From Agapanthus africanus (Eukaryota > Streptophyta > Magnoliopsida > Asparagales > Amaryllidaceae), in contig JASDDO010000024.1 of the NCBI GenBank assembly GCA_030015575.1, positions 219,438,996 to 219,502,995 on the forward strand: DNA of 64,000 nt. Direction: 5' to 3'. Positions 1 through 11,370 of the stretch are shown in pieces. Position numbers and translations under genes: made by a program. The notes below the pieces were generated by a model, which was not told the DNA's origin, searched no databases, and was given only the letters and a program-made list of their open reading frames with translations. Position 1 is the stretch's first letter. Each line of letters starts with the position of its first letter.

Positions 1-417
1 TCAATACCTGAGTAGCCGTTACGTCCAGCTAGTACCGCTGACGGCTTGTAGGTGACTGATGTGATCATTACCTACAGCTGGCGTATTGACGAGTCTTTAG
101 AGTCTCACACAGAGGTTTCCTAGCTCAAACGAAACGAAGTAGGGCACATATGGTGATATGTGCGGGAGCTTGATTAAATATGAGTATGTGATACCGTATT
201 CTAATCTCGCGATATTTGATATCGGTTAGGTTATATGTGATATAACCGGATTGTTGATTCAATAATATGTTAGATATACATATAAATGATATTAGTCGGT
301 TATATATGATATAGCCGGATTATTAAATCAAATGTTGATTTAATAATTTGATATATATTTATATTTGATATATTAATATATATTAACTAATATTAGCTCA
401 CTAATGAATTTCTTCTC

Positions 418-452
<35 letters not shown>

Positions 453-1220
453 ATATATTTATTTATATATTATTTACTATTGTGTCATGGTGGATGATAC
501 ATTGAACATGGGTGTATGAGACTCACACCAAGGCTAAAAATAATTAGGGTAATTAATTATTTAGAGTAAAATCAAAATAAGGTGGAAATGAGCATGGCTT
601 AGATGCTTGTGGAAGCATGTAGAAGCCATGACTCATTCCACTAATTTTGTTTTACTCTAGATATTTTCTAACCCAACCATTATTTTTAGCCCATGGTTAA
701 CTCTCTACTTAATCACTTGAGATATTTCTTCAGCCAAGTCCATCTTCTTCCTCTCTAAGTTTTCTTGAGTTGGCAAAGAAAAAGAGAAAAGAATTTCTAA
801 AGTGAGCAAAATTCCTACTTCATCAACCTACTCTCATCTAGCCCATAAGACTAGGTTGTATACTTCACTAATTCCTTGATTAGTGAAGAGGTAGCTTGAG
901 TTAGAGTGACTTCAAGGTGGATCATCTTCGGCCTCGAAGACGACGCAGCAAGCTCGATCCTTTCTTCAAGTGGAGCCAAGAAGAGTTCTAGGAACCACTA
1001 TTTCGAGCTTATGGATTGCTACTTGGAGCTATTGAAGTGAAGGACTTGGTCTACAAAGGTTTTAACCTTATTCACTTAGTGTAAAACTTGTTTACTTGCT
1101 TACAAACCCTAATTCTCTAGTTCGATTCTAGGTTAGTGTAGCTTAGTACTCTAGATTTTTTTAAATTGCATTCTTGATGCTTGTCTAAACATAGTGGTAG
1201 TGCTATAAGACACACTTTCA
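1..1220 (+). mobile_element. LTR tail (LTR retrotransposon, probably Copia-type), 5' end not resolved
   Basis: The stretch is non-coding and AT-rich, with a (TA)n run near 425-450. It ends at 1220 in ...CTTTCA directly against an initiator-Met primer-binding site, the expected U5/PBS junction of a plus-strand LTR retrotransposon. The left end of the LTR is either outside the window or not recognisable. No gag ORF follows the PBS. Copia rather than Ty3 is an inference from the zero-spacer LTR/PBS junction. Confidence 0.5.
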
Positions 1221-1236
1221 TGGTATCAGAGCCAAG
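1221..1236 (+). promoter_or_regulatory. Primer-binding site (tRNA-iMet)
   Basis: TGGTATCAGAGCCAAG starts immediately after the CA terminus. TGGTATCAGAGC is the standard plant tRNA-iMet complement that primes minus-strand synthesis. It fixes the element's orientation as plus. Confidence 0.75.
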
Positions 1237-1744
1237 CTAGAGCATTAGGCGAGGTCTTACGACGTTAAAGTGTTCAATCAATATTTTCGAAACCCTAATT
1301 TCATAATTTTTGTCCAATTTTTCAAAAGTCGATATTTTTCAAATTAAAAATATGCAGAAATACGTGCAGGATATTCTATGGAGCCCCAAGAAATACGAGG
1401 CCCCATCTCCACTAAACCGCCGCGAAACCGCGACCTAAACCTTAGTTTAGCTGCGGTTCCGCTGCAAGTTTATGGAGTTGTGGGATCCTATTTCTTGTGC
1501 TGCTCCATTATAATATTTGGCACATTCTCGGTATTTTTAGTGAAGCTCAAGTTGTTGAGCTCTCTGTGATTTATGGGTGTTTCAAAATTCGATCGAAATG
1601 TTTAATATCGTCTAGATGATTTTGATATGTGATACAATATTTGTAATCCACGTTAATTAGTTTTATAAAAACTAGTTTGTTGTTTGTAAATCTCGTGTTT
1701 TAGTCTCTTTTGATCGATTGCCACGGAGTTTCGATTCGAATCAA
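1237..1744 (+). other. Leader-like non-coding sequence
   Basis: This sequence follows the PBS but has no recognisable gag. The only sizeable open frame (1378-1569, 63 codons) resembles no family I know and lacks coding features. It is probably leader sequence truncated by the next repeat. Confidence 0.3.
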
Positions 1745-3153
1745 AACTCCGTCACAATCTCGTATTGTACGCGAATAGTCGCCGAAAAACACTACTGGAT
1801 AGTCATGCCCCCATTGCGTCGACCAAGTGACTATAGGAGAACACTATAGCCAAAAGCATCCACTCGAGTACTCGCGACCATATTTTTCACTAAAATACCC
1901 TAGGTTTCCTAATACCATATTTTCACTAAAATACCCAAAAGCTTCCTGGTTTCATATTTTCAATTAAACACCTCGACCTTTCAAAAGCCGTATTTCCAAT
2001 TAAACGCCTCGACTTTTTCTAGAAGTCGTATTTCCAATTAAACGCCTCGACTTTTCTAAAAAGTCGTATTTTCAAAATAAATACATCGACTTTATTCAAA
2101 TTCGCATTTTCAAATAAATACCTCGACCATATCTAAAGTCGTATTTTCGAATAAATACCATAAACTTCCCTAAGTTGTATTTTTACTAAAATACCATGAA
2201 CTATTATGGAAACCTAATCACATGACCACTGCCTACTTAACCCAACTCATTATATACTATATAACATACTATCTCGTACAATTAGGGTTAGACGCGTGAA
2301 CCTATATATGGAATACTATAGAAGATTCCGTTTTTACGGATGACCGATTCCATCTTTACGGATAACCAAGAAGATTCCGTTTTTACGGATTACCTTATTA
2401 CTACTGAAATTACATCCCTAGTAGAACTACGTGCTAACACCAACATGTACTATATCACTATATAAGATCGGGGCTGGTTTGTTTGATTAGGCAAGGCTGT
2501 ACTAAAGGTCTCGGATTCCCCTATTGATTAACCATGATTCGGAGATGAAACGGATACTATTCACTTTCAATTGTTGTTCCGTGGCTCCAACGGAATAATC
2601 ACAAGAGCCCGATACCCTTGCATACCAAACTGATACATGCATAATACTTAGTAGATACCTGATATTCTTTACCACTACACATGTGACATCAAGTATCGCA
2701 CACACATGATACCTTATTTTTATGAGACATCATATCCAAGTATAAGTCGCTGACGGGCTTTCTTTCCATCTATCTTTTTCTAGAACGTTCGTTAGATAAG
2801 GACGAAGTGCATGATGGAGACGAAGGAGTGGAACCCACTGAAGAGGACTACGTAGATTTGTCAACCTACTATTAAGAATGGTTTCCTTTCCTCTTCGGCT
2901 GCCTACATATTTAGGGCTTGTCTTCTCCATGGATGTAATAAACAATAAGCTTTATTTTGGTGCCCCTTCGATGTAATAAATGTTTTAGTTAATGAGAATA
3001 AATGATTTTACCTTTATTCATTGTTTTGGTACATTATATGCATGTTCTTTATACGCTTAACATAACTGTATCGAGTTAGACAACCCTCGGTACAGATAGA
3101 TTGCGGACCGTGCCACGTCACTTCTTCAGAACGTTGGGAAGCGAGGTATGACA
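1745..3153 (+). mobile_element. 3' part of a divergent chromovirus-type LTR
   Basis: The order of landmarks matches the second half of the LTR at 51578-60013: 'AAATACC'-rich tracts, then a 'gctgacggg...ttctagaacgttcgt' segment, a run of 'gatgtaataaa', and a terminus of the form GCGAGGTATGACA against GCAGGGCATGACA. It ends at 3153, exactly where Copia integrase coding sequence resumes on the minus strand, so it looks inserted into the Copia element. The left boundary is approximate and I could not find a matching target duplication. Confidence 0.4.
1860..2210. repeat. Degenerate ~45-50 bp direct repeats
   Basis: Successive units of the form 'cctcgacttt..aaaagtcgtatttTCcaattaaacg' are repeated about six to seven times with substitutions. 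They lie inside the divergent LTR. Confidence 0.6.
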
Positions 3154-3487
3154 ATGATACCAAAACCTGTATCGTTTCACCCGACTGGCATATATCCAAG
3201 AAATATAGCTTTATTTGCCCTAGGTTCAAGTTTACCATCATTAACATGAAAATTAGCAGGGCAACCAAACACTTTTAAATGCGAATAATTACCATACCAG
3301 ACTTCAAGAGTTTTAAAATCGATCGTTGTAGAAGATCGATTAACCAAATAACAAGCTGTGTTGATTGCCTCAACCCAAAATATCTTCAATAAACCAGCAT
3401 TAAAGAGTATACACCGAGCTCTCTCCAAAGGGGTTATGTCCATCCACTCTGCAATATCATTCTGTTGTAGAGTTTCTCGAACTGTAC
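3154..3487 (-). pseudogene. Ty1/Copia integrase, C-terminal half (decayed)
   Basis: Read on the minus strand, the frame carries the Copia integrase signature around the catalytic Glu. An ETLQQNDIAEWMD segment corresponds to the usual TPQQNGVAERMN, followed by ERARCILFNAGL, FWVEAINTACYLVNRS, KVFGCPANFHV and AIFLGYMP. The conserved Arg after AE is replaced and a frameshift follows GYMP. The frame is cut at 3487 by a solo LTR and ends at 3153 against another LTR. The reverse transcriptase and RNase H expected downstream are not seen in the window. Confidence 0.8.
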
Positions 3488-4911
3488 TGTAGAGTGTTTT
3501 TCGTCACTCTATTGAGATAAGAATACGCGTCGCTTCTCAGACGTATTACAGATTCCTACTGCCTGGGGTAGACATGGGTTTATCGATCGTGGGGATCCAA
3601 ATCTCCGGCAGCTACGGACTAAGCTGCCGTTAATTGCCCTCGCTTCAACTTCCGATTAACAGGTCGAACAGATCATGCGAATTCAATGAGCAGTATGCGT
3701 ATGTGTGTCTTGAGGGTATTTTGGGCATATCGGGGGCCTCGCAGAAATTACGGGGGTCCCGCTTTTGAGTGTGGGGCATGTCTATTTTATTCATTTTTTA
3801 GTTTGTAGAATATTTACACGAAAGACAGATGTGACGGATGCGCGTGTACCACATGCGCACTTAGCAAAATGAGCACGCGATAAGGTGCACACCTGTCGAG
3901 ATGCGCACTTGAAAAGGTATGACCCTGACGAGGTGCGCACCTGGCAAGGTGGGACCCTAACGAGGTGCGCACCTGGCAGGGGCCGAAAGGTCCTGAATGG
4001 GCCACAATGTCCAGTATGGTGCGCACTTAGAGAAGTAAGCACATAACGAGGTGCGTGAGTAGGGGACCAAAGGGTCCAGTAAGATGCACACCTAAGGAAG
4101 TGGGCGCCTGGCACGATGTTCACCCAATGGGGTGCGCATCTAGCCAAATAGGCACCTAGCGAAGTGCACACCTAACGTGGTGTAAGCAAGGGTCGAACCC
4201 AATGGAGCTACAGCCCAAAAATACAAATTTTAATTTTTTGAAGATCAAAGGGGTTCTTTTTCCCTTCCACGAGGCTTCAGGACGTGCGCAAATAAGTCTT
4301 GACATAGGTTTTCTCTTCTTTCTCCTCTCTTCTGCTAGATCGTGAAGGGAGAGATGGAGAGAGAAAATTGCTCATTTGTTGATTTTGATGGGAGATCTGG
4401 ATTCCTTTCAATGAATTAATGGGCAAAATCAATTTTGTTTTCGAAAAAGGAGAGGATTTGTCTTGGATTTTATTGAAAAGAAAAGAGGAAGGAGACCTGA
4501 GAGGGAGGGAGAGCGGCACAAAACCCTAGAAAAATTGAGGAATCAAGGTTATTAAAGGTTATTATAGATTTCTTCATTATGTTTGCCTTTTATAGATTAC
4601 ACACTTTACATATAGCCCCTTGGGCTTTTCCAAATGGCACTTGTGCCTCCCAATACCTCATGTGCTTATTTCTTTTTGCACATAAGACATGAGATTTACA
4701 AAATTTTGGATTTTTACCTATTTTTCATACATTTATTTCTAAAAATTGCATTTAAACTAATTTATTGCCTCCTTTTTGGCATGGAGCCGGCCCCTTCCAT
4801 ACGTGGTCTTGGCTTGGGCTTGGGCCTGCTTGCTTGGGCTCGGGCCCACTTGACTTGGGGTTGACTTTAACTTTGACTTAATCAACCGGGATGTAATTTT
4901 TGACCCCAACA
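3488..4911 (-). mobile_element. Solo LTR of the Tat-family Ty3 element, inserted in Copia integrase
   Basis: The 1424-bp segment runs TGTAGAGTG...CCCCAACA. It matches the LTR at 31835-33260 over its length: the 'gtgtttttcgtcac' start, the 'gggatccaaatctccggcagc' block, and 'ggcttgggcctgc..ttgactttg..caaccgg' near the end. It splits the Copia integrase codons cleanly between an ..IVRYH and a TVRET segment. No internal region accompanies it, so it is a solo LTR. Flanking 5-mers are too decayed to call a target duplication. A TATA-like ctataaaagg lies on the minus strand near 4590. Confidence 0.8.
3835..4190. repeat. Degenerate tandem repeat inside the solo LTR
   Basis: Variants of 'aggtgcgcacctggcaaggt' recur every ~20-30 bp across the block, with G+C content higher than the flanks. 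The minus-strand frames over it are artefacts of the repetition. Confidence 0.65.
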
Positions 4912-5879
4912 TTATGATACCGCACAATGCCTTCACTTTGCGGAACTGATTAAACTCGTTAGAACAGAATTCCGTCCCATTATCGATTCTGAGGTGCCGT
5001 TTGTTGCATGTTTGTTTTTCGATCATAACCTTCCATTGCTAGAAAGTAGCAAACGTATCGCTTTTGTGCTTTAAAAGATGCATCCAAACTTTTCTCGAAA
5101 AATCATCGATCAACGTTAAAAGATATCGAGCGCCGCCTTTCAATGGAACCTGAGAAAGACCCCAAACATCTGAATGTATATAGTTTAAGGTGCCTTTGGT
5201 TCTGTGAACACCTTTAATGCAATAAACTTCGCGTTGCTTTCTAAACACTCGATGCTCGAAAAATCGAGCTCGCCTATTTTCTGGCCACAAAGCATGTCTT
5301 GCTTGCTTAATATGTCAAGTCCTCTCTCTCATATGCCCAAGCTGTATATGCCAAAGACGGGTTGCATCTAAAACTGATTCGACGGATGATGATAAAGCTG
5401 CATCACCTGCCACTGTACTACCTTGAAGGATATACAAAGTTTTTACCTGATTTCCTTTTATAACAAGAGAGCCTTTATTAACTTTTAAAACACCACCTTC
5501 AGCTGAAAACCTATAACCATTAGTGTCAAGCATGCCCAGAGAAATGAGATTCTTTTTCAACTCCAGCGCATGCCAAACGTTACTTAACGTTCGAACAATA
5601 CCGAACAATACCGTCATGCATCTGAATTTTTGACCAAACCGATACCAACTGTCTTACATGATGTAATATTCCTCATTAAGGCATTCCCACCATCAACAGC
5701 CTGGTAAGAAATGAACCAATCCTTGTTATGACACATGTGGTAGGAGCAACCAGAATCAAGAACCCACTCATTTTTCGAGCGAGTATCGCATACGATAACA
5801 GAGAGAACTTCTGATGTAGAAGCCTCTTGCGCAACACTGACAACTGAAGAATTCTCATTCTGAGGCTTCTATTTAGCAT
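4912..5879 (-). pseudogene. Ty1/Copia protease, GAG-pre-integrase and integrase N-terminal half (decayed)
   Basis: In minus-strand order a protease motif WVLDSGCSYHMC (active-site DSG) comes first. It is followed by the GAG-pre-integrase stretch with LWHIQLGHM (HHCC zinc-binding region). The integrase core then gives HSDVWG (first catalytic Asp) and LRIDNGTEFCSNEFNQF (second Asp). Several frameshifts separate the pieces. The frame stops at 4912, where the solo LTR interrupts it, and the remainder of integrase resumes at 3487. The order PR-INT before RT is the Copia order. Confidence 0.8.
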
Positions 5880-6640
5880 CCTCTTTAGCTTTGCACTTAG
5901 GGCAAACGACTTTCATAAGCCCGAATAACAACACTCGGGATTTGTATTTGTCGTCTTCGGCCTAAACTTTGATCTAGATCTACTTCTAAACTTATCTCTA
6001 CTAAAAGCACTTTTTTCCGAATGACCACGTACACATAAACCCTTGTCTGAATTTTCACTTACACTAACTGACACTTTCTGCCTCCAACTCTTTAGAGTGC
6101 AAGGCGGATTTTACATCTTCTAAAGAAAGTGTATCTCTACTGTATAGCGTGTTATTAACGAAATTCTCAAAAGATTATGGAAGGGAACATAACAAAATAA
6201 GGGTTTAATCTTCTTCAATTTTTACGTCCATATTTTTTAAATTCATAAGAATTTGATTTAATTGATCAAGTGGTCTTTAATGGACATAATTTCCTTCTGA
6301 TGAAAGCTGAAGAGCCGCGGCTTCTAATAGAGTTTATTCGTGAGAGACTTCGTCATAAGACAAGCTCAACAACTTAAGCTACAAACCAGGTGTCGTACCT
6401 ATATCTTCGACTTCCCGTAGAACTTCATTGGCCAAGAAAAGCTTGATAGCAATGCACTTTCATCTCAAGTTCTTTTTTATCATCTGGCATAGATGTAGGC
6501 AACTTATCCTTTCCAGACAATATTTTGACTAATCCTTGTTGCACCAAATGTGCACGCATCTTCACGCGCAACAAACTGAAATTGTTTCTGCCGTCAAACT
6601 TCTCTGTTTTGTAATCTGTCAGTCATCTAGAACCCGAAAC
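5880..6640 (-). pseudogene. Ty1/Copia gag (decayed)
   Basis: Minus-strand translation just inside the PBS gives KFDGRNNFSLLRVKMRAHL, then QQGLVKILSGKDKLP and MPDDKKELEMK. These are typical of the UBN2/DUF4219-type Copia gag. A degraded CCHC knuckle region (CPKCKAKED) lies near 5890. In-frame stops and at least one frameshift interrupt the frame (for example after YQAFLGQ). The usual protein is about 250-300 residues and continuous. Confidence 0.75.
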
Positions 6641-6649
6641 GGATCAACA

Positions 6650-6667
6650 CCAAGGCTCTGATATCGG
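6650..6667 (-). promoter_or_regulatory. Copia primer-binding site (minus orientation)
   Basis: The reverse complement contains GATATCAGAGCC, an iMet-type PBS with one change from TGGTATCAGAGC. It lies two bases inside the LTR terminus at 6670 and confirms that the Copia element points left. Confidence 0.65.
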
Positions 6668-6669
6668 TT

Positions 6670-7010
6670 TGTTACGACAAACGGGTTCCAAACATAAATA
6701 TACGGCACACAAAATAGAGCACATACTAATTGCAGAATTGAAAATGGACAGCACATATGATTTAACCTGGTTCGGCCAACTCAACCTACGTCTACGGACG
6801 ACGACTGCAGCAGCAGGGTTCCGAGGAGATTTAGTAGTTTGAATCAAGATTGAGATTTGTTGAAATGACTCAATTAATAACCCCAACTACTTAACCTCAC
6901 ATACTTTTTTTTGGCCTTATGTTGGAGACATCGGCACATATAATGTGTGCATGGTTTTTTAAAAAGGCATAAACGCTATGTGTAGCCTTTTGTTTTGTTT
7001 ATCGCGATGT
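6670..7010 (-). mobile_element. Copia 5' LTR (partial)
   Basis: On the plus strand it begins TGTTACGACAAACGGG, that is, it ends ...TCGTAACA on the element strand next to the PBS. Bases 6858-7005 have a second, inverted copy at 10553-10706. The homology stops near 7005, where a gypsy LTR begins, so the Copia LTR was probably interrupted there. Confidence 0.55.
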
Positions 7011-8836
7011 AACTATACCGAGAAGCACATCTTCCCGACATAGATACGCTAAGCGCCTGGCATGCAGCAATACATCGCAATAAATATAAACTTCCAATCC
7101 AGCAACATTTATTACAAAAATTCAAGATTCAAACCAAGCGCCACAAGTCTTTAAAAGTTACAAAGCCTTCAAACACGAGGCACGTCCCAAAATACAATAA
7201 ACGAAAAATAACAAAAATGGAAAGGCCGGTACTCTACCGAGTCTAGAAATGATCTAAGTCTTCAGCAGATAGGTCCACCTGGCCAGGCGTAGGTTCGTCG
7301 GAAACCGAATCTAAAGCTGGCGGATATTTCAAAAAAAAACAACGAAATATCTGTCAGCAGTCTTTTGCTCGATTAAGTCACCCAAAGATAGTCACAACAT
7401 AAAGAAAGACGGTAATATAGTAATATGGTACACAGTAGCTAGTACGGGCTAATGTGACATGCAAGTCTATATAACATGTTCATTAAAGTGTCAATGTTTA
7501 CGTTCAAGAGTTCGGGTGATGGAAGTGTACAGTGTTTTCGGGGTATTCCGTATGTGCCTGGAACAACGGCAACGATAAGAACAGGTTTTGCTTCCGTCTA
7601 TGTCCGGAGCCACGGCAACGATAACGTTTTGGTTAGCTTTCGTCCATGCCCGAAATCACGACAACGATAGAGGACTCCCGAAACACACGTGTAATGTCTA
7701 TTTTCCAAACTACGCCTTAACCCAGTATCATTAAATGTTTTCTTTAAAATAGGTTTGCAGTTTCCTAAGCATGAGATACAAAATGAAAGCTATCTGTGCA
7801 ATACGTATCAAGTCTTATTCACGGCTCAAGTATTTTCATGTTTCAAGTATTTTCATTCTTGTAGTATTTGAAATACAGATTAACCATTATAAACATCGTT
7901 TTCCGAAAAAGTTATCAACACGAAAAACGTAGCTCTTTTCGAGTGGGTATTGATAAAACAAAAGATTAGTCCAAAACGGAGTCCGTATGAAGGATTTACA
8001 TTTTACTACTGATGGCCCTAAAATTTCAGAATTAACCAACATTAACTTGTAACTTCCGTTTTATAATTTGGATTAATTACGAGGCGAAGCATGCGGGGAT
8101 CAGATTTACAGCAACAAGCATGACAGAAAAGTTCGGCGACTGGCTGAAAAGAAGAGAGGGAGAAGAATTTACAGAAGAATTTACATGATGTGCAAATCGG
8201 TATAACCGACTTGCCGAACCTATAACTTGACCTTGAAATTTTTATAGAAGCTAGAGGAAAGAGTAGTATTTTTGATAATTTTTTCAGAATTTTGAAATAC
8301 TTTTACAGTGTTCAAATGAGCTCTTAAACGCACATATATATAGAATTCAGCTTAACGGGTTTAAACCCAATAAAAAAAACCTGACCTGCTTTAATTTTCA
8401 ACGCATGCAGCCTCAGCAGCCCACGTGCGTAGACCCCACACACCGTTCACGTGGAAAACGCGGCCGCCACCTTGATGACATCAGCAAGCATAAATTATTG
8501 TTCTTTTCTTTTTCTTCTCTTTCTATTTTTCTTTTATATTCTTCTCTTTTGGAATTAGGCTTGGGTCTGGCCCAGGCCTGTCTTGGGCCGGCCCCCCTTG
8601 TTTTTTTTCCTCTTTATTTTGGGCTGGGTATTAAAAGGTTTGTTATAAAATGTTTTGGGTTAATCAAATAGGTTTCTAATTAACTAAAATTTCTTTTCAC
8701 CTCTGTAGAAATCTTTTTAATAATTCATCTTTTCTAAAACAAGATTTTCTTTAGTGTTTATTTTCTTTTCTGAATATAATTAGCTCATAAGAATAAACTA
8801 AAATTTTAGTTAATTACAAAAATCACAGCCATTACA
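7011..8836 (-). mobile_element. Gypsy 3' LTR (minus orientation)
   Basis: The plus strand starts TGTAACTATACCGAG and ends GCCATTACA, giving TG...CA termini. It is directly followed by a chromovirus-type polypurine tract (element strand). Repeated 'caacggcaacgataa' units occur around 7560-7670. The left end is uncertain. A segment at 10454-10492 matches 7860-7898, so an alternative reading is an LTR of only 7860-8836. Confidence 0.5.
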
Positions 8837-8870
8837 ATCTACCCTCCTTAAAAAGAATTTCGTCCTCAAA
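8837..8870 (-). promoter_or_regulatory. Gypsy polypurine tract region
   Basis: On the minus strand this reads TTTTGAGGACGAAATTCTTTTTAAGGAGGGTAGAT, immediately before the TGTAATGGC LTR start. The 'GAGGACGAAATTC...AAGGAGGG' arrangement is the hallmark upstream of chromovirus (Tekay/Del-like) 3' LTRs. Confidence 0.75.
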
Positions 8871-9112
8871 ATTCCACAAGTATGTCGAGAAAAAGATAAG
8901 GGTAATGTCGCCCAGTAGCGCCATACTTCAACTGTTAATAAGACGTGGAATGGGAATAGATTGCGGGAGAATCAAATTAAAAGAACAAAGATTTGTGAGA
9001 TGTTTCCAAGTCAATATTCGAAGGCCGATACAAGATTTCTAGGATAACTCCCAAGTCAACCAAAATGATTCAAGGATACATGTAAGGATAATCTAAAGAT
9101 GCAAGAAAGTAG

Positions 9113-10256
9113 TTAAGGATACGAATCAAAGGAATCTAGAAAGTTACCCGAGTGTTCCGTGGATTCAGCATCTATTGCGGTCATAGTAAAAGTCTGTTGT
9201 TTCGGTGATTTCTTCGTGCTTGTTGGAACACCTGCCGCTGGCAGGTAAGGTAAGGGCAGGACTCGTTGTGATGCTTCAAAGATCGTGGGCCTAGAAGTAG
9301 GAGTAGCATTGGGTGCATGCTGAGGGCAAGCATTTGCAATGTGTCCAGACGACCCGCAATTTAGGCAGAAGGCATTTGCCACGCGACAGTCGTTCTTGAA
9401 ATGTCCCGGCTTGGGGCAGTAATTGCAGACAATTGAGGAAGGACGATAGGAAATAGTGGACTCCTTTTGCCTCCTGGGTAGAGAAGCGCTGGCCGGTCTT
9501 GAAAAATCCCCTCCCGGAATTTAGCTGACAGAGCGCTTGACCCCGATCGACTGTACTTTCCTCTTCTGTTTCTCAAGAGCTTCGAACCGACGAGCCGCCT
9601 CTAGGACTTCCTCGTGAGAGGAAGATCGTCGACGCCATGTAGGTTTGAGTGTTCAGGTCCAGTCCTTGATGGAAGTGCCTAGCGCGAAATTCAGGAGTTG
9701 CTACCAAATGAGGGACGAAACGACTTGGCATTGAGAACTCGGCGTTGTATTCGTCCACGGTCTTCTCCCACATCGACCCCTGCGAGAGGTGAATGAACCT
9801 CTGTTCCATCTCCTGATGGGCTATTGCGGGAAAGTACTTGGTATCAAAATGTTCTCTGAACACTCCCCAAGGTATCGGCCGCATCAGACCCTCCTCTGCT
9901 TGCTAACTTATCCTGGCATTTTCAGTCAACTGGAGTTTGGCCACTTCCACCCATCCTTCGGACAGAATCTGAGCCGCACCAAGATTGTCTGCTGTCCCTT
10001 GGATCCACTCCTCCGCTTCAAAGGGTGTCTCCTTCTCCGAAATGGTCTTAGGGTGGAGTGCTCTGGACTGTTTCACTCCCGGTGTCCCTTGGTTGTTGGG
10101 GGCCAGTGCTCGCTCAAGAAGAGCAGCCTGTCGGCTCTCGAGTAGTTCCCTCTGAAGAGTCGCGGTTTGTTGTTGTTGGTTCTCAAGCAGTCCCTGCATC
10201 ATCACAGCTTGATCTGTTGCCCCGTTGACATTTCCATTGCCATTCCTCTTAACCAT
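9113..10256 (-). pseudogene. Gypsy gag (decayed), no pol
   Basis: Three minus-strand frames line up as one gag. The N-terminal Gln-rich coiled segment is MMQGLLENQQQQTATLQ. The capsid (Retrotrans_gag) segment includes WGVFREHFDTKYFP, MEQRFIHLSQGSM and EFRARHFHQGL. A CCHC zinc knuckle CLNCGSSGHIANAC lies near the end. Stops and frameshifts separate the blocks (around 9900 and 9573). The sequence then runs almost directly to the PPT at 8870. No protease, RT or integrase is present, so this is an internally deleted or gag-only element. The layout resembles the gag-only element at 60 kb. Confidence 0.75.
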
Positions 10257-10419
10257 TCATCTTCATGAAAACAAGGAAGAGTCAAGTCGGATTCAAGGAG
10301 AACGGATTCAAAGAATAGACATGTAAATTTTGTAGAAAGGAAGACGAAATAGGTTTCGGGATGGATTCAAGGGATAGGATTTGAGGGTGATATACTAAAT
10401 GTCGGTTAATATTCTTGCA

Positions 10420-10500
10420 TTTGATTTACTTAGACCTGCATGGGCCACCGCTTTGGAGTATTTGAAATGAGGATTAACCATTTTAAACATCATTTAAAAT
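10420..10500 (-). mobile_element. Gypsy leader and truncated 5' LTR remnant
   Basis: Bases 10454-10492 (TGGAGTATTTGAAATGAGG...) repeat 7860-7898 in the same orientation. Just inside, the element strand reads GCGGTGGCCCATGCAGGTC. This resembles the post-LTR segment GGCGGCCCATACAGGTC at 60024-60040 of the other gag-only element. Only about 40 bp of the 5' LTR survive. Confidence 0.45.
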
Positions 10501-10720
10501 GGTTACACATAGAATGCAGACAAGCATTAATGTATACTTTGTCCCCCCAAATAATGCACAAAACAAAAGGCTATACATAAGACTTTCTTATAAACCTTGC
10601 ACAAATTACATGTGTGCTGATGTCTCTAACATAAGGCCAAAAAAACAAAGCAGGTAAGGTTAAGCGGGTGAGGCTATTAATTGAATCATTTCAACAAAAC
10701 CTATAAAAAAACGCTATACA
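10493..10720 (+). mobile_element. Inverted fragment of the Copia LTR
   Basis: The reverse complement of 10553-10706 aligns with 6858-7005. Shared blocks include 'ggccttatgtt.gagacatc.gcaca' and 'agccttttgtttt'. It lies on the far side of the gypsy remnant and in the opposite orientation to the Copia LTR at 6670. Confidence 0.6.
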
Positions 10721-10904
10721 ATATATGAAGATTAAGTTGGGAGTCTAGAAGAAGGGTGAAGGTGAAAGATTTGTGAATGGGGACTGCATTGTTCTCATGC
10801 AAAAGTAAGATAAAGAGTTTTTTTTTTAAAAACTCCAATTCGGTTAAATATGTCTATAACAATGACGATTGTATCAAATAAATCATCATGTCAAATATAA
10901 GAAC
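10721..10904. other. Short unannotated spacer
   Basis: AT-rich sequence with a poly(T) run and no recognisable feature, apart from the 8-bp ATAAGAAC at 10897-10904 that flanks the following transposon. Confidence 0.4.
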
Positions 10905-11370
10905 CAAGGTTCGAGAACTCGGGTTCGGTTTCGGTCAATCATAATTTTATTAGTTTCGCTGGGTTTCGGCTAGTTTCGTTAATCTCGGTTCGGATTTGAA
11001 TTTCGGTTTCGACGGTAATACAACATACATAAGTGTATATATATTAAATACTTAAATTTATGATTCTATGTTACAAGACAATGATCCTAGTGTTTAAAAA
11101 TCCAGCCATGATACAAAATATATTAAAAAGTGTACATAGATAAGTATTAATATAGGGTTTAGGTTCGCTTTTTTGCGGTTTTCTAACAACTGATGCCTAC
11201 AATGATCACAATGACAGTAAAAATGGTATAAAAATAAGTTTTTTAAGCTTTCGACCAAAACGATATTGTATGGTTGGTTTGTATCGATCTCGGATTTTCA
11301 TATCGGTCACCACTGAAACCGATACGATACCACCACGTATCGGTGGTTTCGGTCGAAACCTCGAACCTTG
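10905..11370. mobile_element. Non-autonomous hAT-type element (MITE-like), 466 bp
   Basis: The ends are inverted: CAAGGTTCGAG at 10905 and its reverse complement CTCGAACCTTG at 11360-11370. A perfect 8-bp direct repeat ATAAGAAC flanks both sides (10897-10904 and 11371-11378), the target-site length of hAT transposons. Subterminal 'ttcggtttcgg' repeats lie at the left and 'ggtttcggtcgaaacc' at the right. No transposase frame is present, so mobilisation would have needed a partner element. Confidence 0.85.

Noticed and set aside
1378-1569. 63-codon ORF after the PBS
   Set aside because: No gag similarity, no conserved motif, and flanked by non-coding leader text.
3791-4171. 126-codon Cys/His-rich minus-strand frame
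   Set aside because: It reads through a degenerate tandem repeat inside a solo LTR; the Cys/His spacing follows the repeat period and not a zinc-finger pattern.
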